A stretch of 64,000 nucleotides of DNA, from assembly GCA_947623965.1 (NCBI GenBank), contig CANQIF010000004.1:81824-145823 (forward strand), in the 5' to 3' direction. The notes under the pieces were generated by a model, which was given only the letters and a program-made list of their open reading frames with translations, was not told where the DNA came from and did not search any database. Numbering within the stretch: the stretch's first letter is position 1; each line of letters opens with the position of its first letter. Below, in pieces: positions 56,746 to 64,000 of the stretch. Source of the DNA: an uncultured Alistipes sp. (GTDB lineage Bacteria > Bacteroidota > Bacteroidia > Bacteroidales > Rikenellaceae). Both the position numbers and the translations under genes were made by a program.

Positions 56746-56803
56746 CAGGCAAAACCGCCGCGGACTACACCGTCCCCTTCCAAGAACTACCCAATAAACG
56801 AAG

Positions 56804-56836
56804 AAAAGGTTCCTCCCGAAAGAAGAGGAACCTTTT
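56804..56836 (-). terminator. Terminator of lpxC-fabZ-lpxA
   Basis: Perfect stem AAAAGGTTCCTC/GAGGAACCTTTT around CCGAAAGAA, with A-rich DNA on the left, about 70 bp after the lpxA stop. Confidence 0.88.
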
Positions 56837-56908
56837 CAAAAACACAAGGGAAACGCACGGGGCCGCGGAACCTCGGGGCCGCGAATCTCCCCCCCCCGCC
56901 CGGGTCAG

Positions 56909-57694
56909 CTATTTGCCCTGGTAGGGTTTGATGACGCCGCGTTTCGAGCCGCGCACGAAAGCGATCAGCTGGTCGCGCTCCGCCGACTGCGGCAGCGTCC
57001 GCTCGGCCTCGTCGCAGGCGTTGGCGTAATTCATGCCGCTCTGGAACAGCAGGCGGCAGGTCTCGTGGATCGCCTCGATCTGGTCATTCGAGAAGCCGCG
57101 GCGCGTCAGCCCCACCTTGTTCAGGCCGGCATAGCGGGCCGGCTCCGAATTGCGGACGATGATGAAGGGGGGGACATCCTGCGCCAGCAAAGCCCCGCCC
57201 TGAATCATGGCGTGGTCGCCGACGTGGGTCCACTGGTGGATGGCCACATGGCCGCCGATCACCACCCAGTCGCCCACGTGCACCTCGCCGGCCAGCGAGA
57301 CGCGGTTGGCGATGACGCAGTGGCTGCCCACCACGTCGTCGTGCGCCACATGCACGTAGGCCATCAGCAGGTTGCGGTCGCCGATCACCGTCCGGCCCGT
57401 CGAGGCGGTGCCGCGGCTGACGGTCACATACTCGCGGATGTCGTTGTAGTCGCCGATCTCCGCCGTGGTGTACTCGCCGGCGAACTTCAGATCCTGCGGC
57501 AGGCAGGAGATCGAGGCGGCCGTGTGGATTTTGCACCCCTTGCCGATGCGGGCGCCGTCGTGAATCACGGCCCCGGGACCGATCCAGCAATCATCGCCGA
57601 TCACCACGTCGCCCGCGATGTAGGCGAAGGGCTCGACGGTCACGTTGGCGCCCAACCTGGCGTCGGGATGGATATAAGCTAACGGACTGATCAT
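56909..57694 (-). CDS. lpxA: UDP-N-acetylglucosamine acyltransferase
   Basis: First step of lipid A synthesis: transfers a hydroxyacyl chain from ACP to UDP-GlcNAc. 261 aa with a left-handed beta-helix of hexapeptide repeats and the catalytic His in YVHVAHDDVVGSH. It follows lpxC-fabZ by 13 bp, so the first, second and a partner fatty-acid step are made together. Confidence 0.96.
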   Translation of the reverse strand: MISPLAYIHPDARLGANVTVEPFAYIAGDVVIGDDCWIGPGAVIHDGARIGKGCKIHTAASISCLPQDLKFAGEYTTAEIGDYNDIREYVTVSRGTASTGRTVIGDRNLLMAYVHVAHDDVVGSHCVIANRVSLAGEVHVGDWVVIGGHVAIHQWTHVGDHAMIQGGALLAQDVPPFIIVRNSEPARYAGLNKVGLTRRGFSNDQIEAIHETCRLLFQSGMNYANACDEAERTLPQSAERDQLIAFVRGSKRGVIKPYQGK

Positions 57695-57707
57695 ATCGCA
57701 CGCTCTT

Positions 57708-59117
57708 TTAATTCGATTGATTCTTTTTGTTCTTGTTCCGAACCACCTGGGCCATCATGATCGCCTCGCAGGCCAGCTGTTCGCCCACGAAAGCCTTGCC
57801 CTCGGCCAGGCAGACGCCCCGGCGGGCGGGTTCGAGCAGGCGCACCTCGAACTGCAGCACGTCGCCCGGCACCACCTTGCGTTTGAACTTCACCTCTTCG
57901 AGCTTCATGAAATAGGTCGAGTAGTTCTCGGGGTCGGGGACGTTCGAAAGCATCATCACGCCGCTGCACTGCGCCATCGCCTCGACGATCAGCACGCCCG
58001 GCATGACCGGTTCGTCGGGGAAGTGGCCCGTGAAGAAGGGCTCGTTCATCGTCACGTTCTTGATGCCGGCCACGGAGTCGGCGTCGCAGTGGAAGATGCG
58101 GTCGATCAGCAGGAAGGGCGGGCGGTGCGGCAGCAGGCGGCGGATGCCGTTGATATCGAACAGCGGCGGTTTCTTCGGGTTGTAGGTGTAGCGGGGCTTC
58201 TCGCCGCCGGTGCGGATGCGCTGCTTGAGCTGTTTCATGAACTCCGTATTGGCGAAGTGGCCCGGACGGGTGGCCCAGACGCGCCCCTTGATCCGCATGC
58301 CGAGCAGTGCGAAGTCGCCCAGCAGGTCGAGCAGCTTGTGGCGCGCCAGCTCGTTGTTGAAGCGCAGCTCGAGGTTGCTCAGATAGCCGCGCTCGATCCG
58401 GATGTCGGGCTTGTTGAAAAGCTTGCGCAGATGCGCCTGCGTCTCCTCCGAGACGGCGTTCTCGACCACGACGATCGCATTGTCCAGGTCGCCGCCCTTG
58501 ATGAGGTTGTGCTGGAGCAGCGGCTCGAGCTCGTGCAGGAAGACGAAAGTGCGGCAGGGCGAGATCTTCTCGGCATAGTCGTCGCCCGGATTGAAGGTGG
58601 CGTACTGGTTGCCGATCACCTTCGAGTTGTAATCGACGTGCAGCGAAACGGAAAATTCATCGTCGGGGTAGATGATGATCGCCACGCCCTTGTCGGGAAT
58701 CGTGTAGACCATCTTTTCGGTAATGTGGTAATAGGTGCGTTCGGCCTGCTGCTCCTCGACGCCCGTCTCGAGAATCGCCCGGGCGTAGGCGCGGGCCGAG
58801 CCGTCCATGATCGGGGTTTCGGGAGCGTCGATATCGATCACCGCATTGTCGACGCCCAGCGCCCAGAGCGCCGACATGACATGTTCGATCGTGCCGATGC
58901 GGGCGCCGCCGCGTTCGATGGTCGTGCCGCGCGAGGTATTGGTTACGTAGTCGCACAGCGCGGGGACCTCGGGCGAACCCTCGAGGTCGATGCGTCGGAA
59001 AGCGATGCCGCGGTCGGCCTCGGCCGGCCGGATCGTCATCGTAACCTGAATGCCCGTATGCAACCCCTTTCCCGAAAAGGTGATGGGCGCCTTCAGTGTC
59101 TGTTGCTTCGTATTCAT
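57708..59117 (-). CDS. lpxC: Fused UDP-3-O-acyl-GlcNAc deacetylase / 3-hydroxyacyl-ACP dehydratase
   Basis: 469 aa fusion. LpxC half (about 1-310): zinc His H79 in [19 protein letters not shown] with further ligands, and [10 protein letters not shown] with a catalytic His. FabZ half (about 320-469): [12 protein letters not shown], catalytic His in [11 protein letters not shown] and Glu in VEAMAQ. The fusion is standard in Bacteroidota and joins the committed lipid A step with fatty-acid elongation, which compete for the same hydroxyacyl-ACP. A perfect -7 box lies about 60 bp upstream. Confidence 0.97.
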   Translation of the reverse strand: MNTKQQTLKAPITFSGKGLHTGIQVTMTIRPAEADRGIAFRRIDLEGSPEVPALCDYVTNTSRGTTIERGGARIGTIEHVMSALWALGVDNAVIDIDAPETPIMDGSARAYARAILETGVEEQQAERTYYHITEKMVYTIPDKGVAIIIYPDDEFSVSLHVDYNSKVIGNQYATFNPGDDYAEKISPCRTFVFLHELEPLLQHNLIKGGDLDNAIVVVENAVSEETQAHLRKLFNKPDIRIERGYLSNLELRFNNELARHKLLDLLGDFALLGMRIKGRVWATRPGHFANTEFMKQLKQRIRTGGEKPRYTYNPKKPPLFDINGIRRLLPHRPPFLLIDRIFHCDADSVAGIKNVTMNEPFFTGHFPDEPVMPGVLIVEAMAQCSGVMMLSNVPDPENYSTYFMKLEEVKFKRKVVPGDVLQFEVRLLEPARRGVCLAEGKAFVGEQLACEAIMMAQVVRNKNKKNQSN

Positions 59118-59175
59118 GAATTGACTTTGGGTTTTAATGGATCGCTTAAGCGAGGTTTCCTCGATAATAAGCTGT

Positions 59176-59183
59176 CAAAGATA
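59176..59183 (-). promoter_or_regulatory. lpxC-fabZ-lpxA promoter, -7 box
   Basis: TATCTTTG on the minus strand, leader about 54 nt, with a short CGAGGTTTCCTCG hairpin inside it. Confidence 0.7.
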
Positions 59184-59309
59184 CGACAACTTCCGTTGTC
59201 CGCCAAATTTTTCGGGAAGTTTCCTTTTTCTCCGCGGGCAGCGCCGGCGACCGGGCGGGCAGGAACGAAGAAATCGCGGGCGAACAGCGGCGGTTTGCCG
59301 AAAAAAGCG

Positions 59310-59317
59310 TAAATTTG
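59310..59317 (+). promoter_or_regulatory. TonB-like gene promoter, -7 box
   Basis: TAAATTTG on the plus strand, full match to TAnnTTTG, 20 bp before the ATG, so the leader is about 15 nt. Confidence 0.6.
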
Positions 59318-59337
59318 CCCCGATCAAATCTACGCAG

Positions 59338-60147
59338 ATGACGGACCGAACGCCTGAAAACAACACCCCGAAGCCGCGCCGGCGCGCGCGGCTCGACCTG
59401 CCGTTCGACAACCGGCGGCCGGATGCCGGCGAGTGGACCTACCGCCACCGGATCGGGCTCTGCGTGACGCTCATCGCCTACCTCGTGCTGATGATCCTCT
59501 TCGTCTCGTCGAAGATCGTCGTGGGGCGCCGGGCCTCCGAGCAGGGGATGTACATCGACCTGCAGACGCTCGCCGAGCTCGAGCAGGAGCGCGACCGCCT
59601 CGAACGCGAAATCGAGGAGCGGATGCGGCAGGAGCGGACCGACTGGAGCTCGGTCAGGAACCGCGTCTCCAACGAGCAGGCCACCGACGAACGGCTCAAG
59701 GACGACCGCGGCACCAACACGGCGGCGCTGAACGAGGCGGTCGTGGAGGCCGAGGCCCGCATGCGGGCCAACCGCGAGGCCTGGGAGCGGGGCCTGGCCG
59801 AGGAGCGGGCCATCTCCGAGCGGCAGGGGCACGACGGCGAGGCCGAGGAGCGGCAGGACCGCAAGGTGGCGGGCAACGTCACCGTGCGGCTCGACATCAA
59901 GGACCCCGTGCGCCACAGCCGCCACCTGCCCGTGCCGGCCTACCGCTGCGAGGGGGGCGGCGAAGTGGTCGTCGCGATCACGGTCGACCGGGGGGGCGAA
60001 GTCGTATCGGCCCGCGTGCTCTCGGGCGGCGACGAGCCGATGCGCGAAGCGGCGCTCCGGGCGGCCCGCCAGTCGCGGGTGAACATCGACGAATCGGCCC
60101 CGGCCCGGCAGTCGGGCACGATCACCTATCTGTTCATTCCGCAGTAG
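59338..60147 (+). CDS. TonB family energy-transducing protein
   Basis: 269 aa with a basic N-terminus, one transmembrane segment (about 43-60, LCVTLIAYLVLMILFVSS), a long charged coiled-coil-like stretch (about 76-175, many EE/RE/ER pairs), and a C-terminal TonB-type domain (GGEVVVAITVDRGGEVVSARVLSGG, then AARQSRVN and a final ITYLFIPQ). TonB links inner-membrane proton force to outer-membrane receptors. No ExbB/ExbD genes are adjacent. Short leader; independent of lpxC, which is divergent. Confidence 0.82.
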   Translation: MTDRTPENNTPKPRRRARLDLPFDNRRPDAGEWTYRHRIGLCVTLIAYLVLMILFVSSKIVVGRRASEQGMYIDLQTLAELEQERDRLEREIEERMRQERTDWSSVRNRVSNEQATDERLKDDRGTNTAALNEAVVEAEARMRANREAWERGLAEERAISERQGHDGEAEERQDRKVAGNVTVRLDIKDPVRHSRHLPVPAYRCEGGGEVVVAITVDRGGEVVSARVLSGGDEPMREAALRAARQSRVNIDESAPARQSGTITYLFIPQ

Positions 60148-60301
60148 CGGCGCGGCCGGCGGCATAGCGGTTCACGGGCCGGAGGCGCCCCCCGCCACCC
60201 CATCGCATGCGGTTCGTCCGCACGCCGAAAGCCGCCGCGCGCCACCTCCGAAGCGGCCGGCAGCACCTTCCGATTATTTTTCGACGATTCGGGACAAAAT
60301 C

Positions 60302-60333
60302 TTTGGAAATCCGCCCGCTTTGTGTTATATTTG
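60302..60333 (+). promoter_or_regulatory. rimP-nusA-infB promoter (-33 and -7)
   Basis: TTTG (60302-60305) and TATATTTG (60326-60333) with a 20 bp spacer. The leader to rimP is about 80 nt and contains a strong hairpin. Confidence 0.75.
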
Positions 60334-60347
60334 CAGCAACGAAGCAC

Positions 60348-60377
60348 AAAGAAGGGGACCGCAAAGTCCCCTTCTTT
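60348..60377 (+). promoter_or_regulatory. Leader hairpin of the rimP operon, attenuator-like
   Basis: Perfect 12 bp stem AAAGAAGGGGAC/GTCCCCTTCTTT around CGCAAA, starting about 10 nt after the predicted transcript start and ending 40 bp before rimP. Three U follow within the arm. NusA, encoded in the same operon, acts on such hairpins, so feedback is conceivable. Confidence 0.65.
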
Positions 60378-60417
60378 CGTGGATCGGACGCATCCAACGG
60401 CAAACAACGAATCATAT

Positions 60418-60885
60418 ATGATTGAGAAAGAACGAATTATCGAAATAGCAGAACGCCATCTTCCCGCGCCGGAGCTCTTCGTCGTCGGCTGCACCGTGAC
60501 GCCCGCCAATGAGATCGAGCTCACGATCGACAGCGACACGTCGGTCGATATCGACCAGTGCACCGCCCTCAGCCGCGCCATCGAGGCGGAGCTGGACCGC
60601 GATGCGGAGGATTTCGAGTTGACGGTCATGTCGGCCGGCATCGGCTCCGAGCTCCGCTGCCTGCGCCAGTACCGCAAGCTCGTCGGACGGCCCGTCGAGG
60701 TGGTGCTCCGCAGCGGCGTCAAGCTCCTCGCCCAGCTCGACGAGGCGACCGACACGGCTCTCACCCTCTCCTACGAGGAGAAGCAGGCCGTCGAGGGCAA
60801 AAAGCGCAAGCAGCTCGTCCGCGTGACCCGCACCTATCCTTTCGAGGAGATCAAATCGACGGTCGAATACCTCGACTTCAAGTAA
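60418..60885 (+). CDS. rimP: Ribosome maturation factor RimP
   Basis: 155 aa 30S-assembly factor. It has the N-terminal IDSDTSVDIDQCTALSRAIE stretch and the GSELRCLRQYRKLVGRPVEV end of its first domain, then a small beta-rich second domain. The ATG is fixed by operon context and N-terminal homology. First gene of rimP-nusA-infB; 39 bp before nusA. Confidence 0.94.
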   Translation: MIEKERIIEIAERHLPAPELFVVGCTVTPANEIELTIDSDTSVDIDQCTALSRAIEAELDRDAEDFELTVMSAGIGSELRCLRQYRKLVGRPVEVVLRSGVKLLAQLDEATDTALTLSYEEKQAVEGKKRKQLVRVTRTYPFEEIKSTVEYLDFK

Positions 60886-60924
60886 CCCGATAACAACCGA
60901 AAAAAAATAAACGACAAAAAAACC

Positions 60925-62157
60925 ATGGACAACCTGAATTTGATCAGCAACTTTGCCGAGTTCAAAGAGTTGAAGAACATCGACAAGCAGACCATGATCG
61001 GCGTGCTGGAGGACGTCTTCCGCCACGCCCTGCAGAAACAGTTCGAAACGGACGAGAACTTCGACGTCATCATCAACCCCGAGAAGGGCGACCTCGAGAT
61101 CTGGCGCAACCGCACGGTCGTCGAGGACGGCGCCGTCGAGAACCCCAACATGCAGATCGCAGTCTCGGAGGTCAAGGCGATCGACCTCACCTACGAAATC
61201 GGCGACGAATACGCCGACCAGGTGCAGCTCGCCTCGTTCGGCCGCCGCACGGTGCTGTCGCTGCGCCAGAACCTCGCCTCGCGCATTCTGGAGCTCGAAA
61301 AGGCCAACCTTTACCGCAAATACTCGGAGAAGGTCGGCGAACTCGTCTCGGGCGAGGTCTACCAGGTTTGGAAAAAGGAGGTGCTCATCCTCGACGACGA
61401 GGAGAACGAACTCCTGCTGCCCAAGCCCGAACAGATCCCGAACGACTACTACCGCAAGGGCGACACGATCAAGGCGATCGTCAAGTCGGTCGAGATGAAC
61501 AACAACCAGCCCCGCATCATCCTCTCGCGGACGGCGCCCGAGTTCCTCGAGCGGCTCTTCGAACAGGAGGTGCCGGAGATCTACGACGGCCTGATCACGA
61601 TCAAGAAGATCGTCCGCATCCCGGGCGAGCGCGCCAAGGTGGCCGTCGAGTCGTACGACGACCGCATCGACCCCGTAGGCGCCTGCGTCGGCATGAAGGG
61701 TTCGCGCATCTACTCGATCGTCAAGGAGCTGCGCAACGAGAACATCGACGTGGTGAACTACACGACCAACACGCAGCTCATGATCCAGCGCTCGCTGAAC
61801 CCGGCGAAGATCTCGTCGATCGTCCTCGACGACGAGAAGATGACCGCCTCGGTCTACCTGAAGCCCGACCAGGTCTCGCTCGCCATCGGCAAGGGCGGCC
61901 TCAACATCCGCCTCTCGAAGATGCTCACGGGCTACGACATCGACGTCTACCGCGAGGTCGAGGAGGAGGATGTGGCCCTCACGGAGTTCGCCGACGAAAT
62001 CGAGCCCTGGATCATCGAGGCGCTGCAGCACGTCGGCTGCGACACGGCCAAGAGCGTGCTGGAGCTCCCCGTCGAGGAGATCGCCGCCCGCGCCGACCTC
62101 GAAATCGAGCAGGCGCAGAAGGTCGTCGAGATCCTGAAGGCCGAATTTGAAGAGTAA
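60925..62157 (+). CDS. nusA: Transcription termination/antitermination factor NusA
   Basis: 410 aa RNA polymerase-binding protein with N-terminal domain, S1 domain (about 130-200) and two KH domains ([11 protein letters not shown] near 252 and the later [15 protein letters not shown]). Acidic C-terminal repeats of E. coli NusA are shortened. It affects pausing, termination and antitermination, also of its own operon in other bacteria. Confidence 0.96.
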   Translation: MDNLNLISNFAEFKELKNIDKQTMIGVLEDVFRHALQKQFETDENFDVIINPEKGDLEIWRNRTVVEDGAVENPNMQIAVSEVKAIDLTYEIGDEYADQVQLASFGRRTVLSLRQNLASRILELEKANLYRKYSEKVGELVSGEVYQVWKKEVLILDDEENELLLPKPEQIPNDYYRKGDTIKAIVKSVEMNNNQPRIILSRTAPEFLERLFEQEVPEIYDGLITIKKIVRIPGERAKVAVESYDDRIDPVGACVGMKGSRIYSIVKELRNENIDVVNYTTNTQLMIQRSLNPAKISSIVLDDEKMTASVYLKPDQVSLAIGKGGLNIRLSKMLTGYDIDVYREVEEEDVALTEFADEIEPWIIEALQHVGCDTAKSVLELPVEEIAARADLEIEQAQKVVEILKAEFEE

Positions 62158-62178
62158 ACAAAGAAAAACGATCGAATA

Positions 62179-64000
62179 TGGGGAATGAACGAAGATTACG
62201 ATTAATCCAGGTTGCCAAGGAGTTCAAGGTGGGATTGAACACCATCACGGACTTCCTGCAGAAAAAGGGGATCAAGAGCGACGGCTCGCCCAACACGCTC
62301 GTCGATGCGGCGACCTACGCCGTCCTCGAGAAGGAGTTCGGCGCCAACCGCAGCGCCGCGGGCGCCCGCGATTCGGTGCGCGAGCGCATCTCGCAGAAAC
62401 AGACGACCGTCACCCTCGCCGGCGCCGCGGCCAAGGCCCGCGAAGAGGAGAAGGAGGTGGTGGTCAAGTCGAACATGATCCACGTCAAGGACGAGCTGCC
62501 TCAGCCCAAGATCCTGGGCAAGATCGACCTCTCGCCGAAAGCGGCGGCCGGCAAGCCGGCTGCCTCCGCGAAGCCCGCTGAAAAGCGCGTCGAGACCCCT
62601 GCGGCGAAACCGGCCGAGACGCCGAAAGCCGCTGCCCCTGCAGCAGCAGCGCCTGCACCGGCGCCCGCATCGCAGCCTGCCGCAACGGCTGCTTCGGGTG
62701 CTCCGGGTGCTCCGACGGCAGCTCCGGCAGCTCCGGCATCGAAACCGGCCGAGCCCTCCGCAGCAGCGGCTGCGAAGCCCGCGGAAAAGGGAGCCGAAGC
62801 CTCCGCTGCGAAACCGGCCGGGACGCCGAAAGCCGCGCCTGCATCGCAGACCGCCGCGCAGACCGCCGCGCAGACCGCGCAGGCTGCTCCCGCTGCTTCG
62901 GCAGCGAAACCGGCGGCACCCGCTGCCGCTCCGGCGAAGGCCGAAGAGAAGCCTGCGGAGAAGCCCGAGCGGCGCGACAACATCTTCCGGCCCGAGATCG
63001 CGACGCTGACCGGACCGCAGGTGCTGGGTACGATGGATGTCTCGGGATTCGTCCCGGGCGGCCGCCACAAGCGCAAGCGTCTTCAGAAGGAGAAGGTCGA
63101 TCTGGCCAAGGCCCAGAAGAGCGGCGGCAGCGGCTCGAAGGGCGACTCGAAGGGCGGCAAGCAGGAGAACCGCGGCGGCGGCAGCAGCAACAACGGCGGC
63201 GGCAGCCGCTCCGGCCGCGGCGGTGCTCCGCAGAACCAGCCCAAGGCTGGCGAGGGGCGCCGCAGCCGGAACAAGCAGCAGCCGAAACCGGTCGTACGCC
63301 CCGAGGTGAGCGACGAGGAGGTTTCGAAGCAGATCAAGGATACGCTGGCCCGTCTGACGGCCAAGAACAGCAAGACGAAGACGTCGAAGTACCGCAAGGA
63401 GAAGCGCGAGCTGGTGGCCGAGCGCATGAACGAGGAGTTCGAGCGCGAGGAGCAGGAGCGCAAGGTGCTGAAAGTGACGGAGTTCGTCACAGTCAACGAG
63501 TTAGCGACGATGATGAACGTCCCGCCGACGGAGGTCATCATGGCCTGCATGAACCTGGGTCTGATGGTCTCGATCAACCAGCGGCTCGACGCCGAAGCGC
63601 TGGTCGTCGTGGCCGAGGAGTTCGGCTTCAAGACCGAGTTCGTCTCCGTCGAGATTCAGGAGGCGATCGCCGACGAGGAGGTCGAGGACGAGAGCAAGCT
63701 CGTGCCGCGTCCGCCGATCGTCACGGTCATGGGCCACGTCGATCACGGCAAAACCTCGCTGCTGGACAACATCCGCAAGACGAACGTCATCGCCGGCGAG
63801 GCGGGCGGCATCACGCAGCACATCGGCGCCTACAGCGTCGAGCTCAACGGCCAGAAGATCACCTTCCTCGACACCCCGGGCCACGAGGCCTTCACGGCCA
63901 TGCGCGCCCGCGGCGCGAAGCTGACCGACGTGGCGATCATCATCGTGGCGGCCGACGACAACGTCATGCCGCAGACGATCGAGGCGATCAACCACGCGCA
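62179..64000 (+). CDS. infB: Translation initiation factor IF-2 (cut by window edge)
   Basis: First 607 residues; the stop lies beyond the window. Starts [23 protein letters not shown], then IF2 N-terminal domain, a long Ala/Pro/Lys-rich low-complexity linker (about 125-260), a basic Gly/Ser/Asn-rich stretch (about 300-375), a second N-domain near 430-480, and the GTPase domain with GHVDHGKT (G1) and DTPGHEA (G3). It binds initiator tRNA and drives subunit joining. It begins 21 bp after nusA, the usual order. Confidence 0.96.

Overview
The window looks like a chromosome segment from a high-GC Bacteroidota, most likely Alistipes or a close Rikenellaceae relative. The evidence is Bacteroidota-type promoters (TAnnTTTG at -7), weak Shine-Dalgarno sites, the LpxC-FabZ fusion, KorAB, a three-gene succinate dehydrogenase/fumarate reductase set, DUF4831, SIMPL and M16 proteins, and GC-rich DNA with short AT-rich islands. 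The genus call is inference; the phylum call is firm. I support 48 protein genes (infB is cut by the right edge). I recognised no tRNA, rRNA or CRISPR array.

Layout. 0.3-7.5 kb: gltX, a SIMPL protein, ychF and korAB, all minus strand. 8.7-11.6 kb: rplM-rpsI-rpsB-tsf ribosomal/translation cluster with a clear terminator. 12.5-21.5 kb: M48 protease, ahcY, a one-domain riboflavin kinase coupled to an AI-2E transporter, then rsfS-ftsH-cdsA-psd. 22-31 kb: oxyR divergent from trpS, a ClC channel with CBS domains, an M16 protease and a DUF456 membrane protein. 31.5-36.6 kb: a compact plus-strand run (CdaR/YbbR-like protein, coaE, folP, lolD-like, trmN6-like, DUF4831, DNA alkylation repair-like). 37-42 kb: a hydrolase, kduI/kduD, and an S24 regulator divergent from a small conserved protein. 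43-48.7 kb: a lone phage-type terminase, tsaD and a FadL-type porin. 50-54.5 kb: 5-FTHF cyclo-ligase and sdhCAB. 55-56.2 kb: an AT-rich island with a lipoprotein and a long-hairpin leader. 57-64 kb: lpxC-fabZ/lpxA, a TonB-like protein and the rimP-nusA-infB operon.

The striking feature is between the genes. Seventeen intergenic blocks, about 9 kb in total by my boundaries, are built from the same few modules: an AT-rich tract made of ATTCAAAATTCAAG-like units, two GC-rich modules that are themselves imperfect hairpins, and, at fixed places between them, small perfect palindromes with 6-8 bp stems. The stem sequence of these small palindromes differs from copy to copy and even within one block, yet both arms always change together. 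Blocks occur in both orientations and none interrupts a gene. I do not recognise this family. It is the best candidate here for an undescribed system.

Other local structure includes promoter-bearing 74-77 bp tandem repeats in front of rsfS and the CdaR-like gene, duplicated 3' ends of folP and sdhB (the latter with its terminator and an inverted fragment), a 72 bp hexamer array, a four-copy 67-72 bp repeat beside tsaD, a strong hairpin in the rimP leader, and a probably leaderless tsaD.
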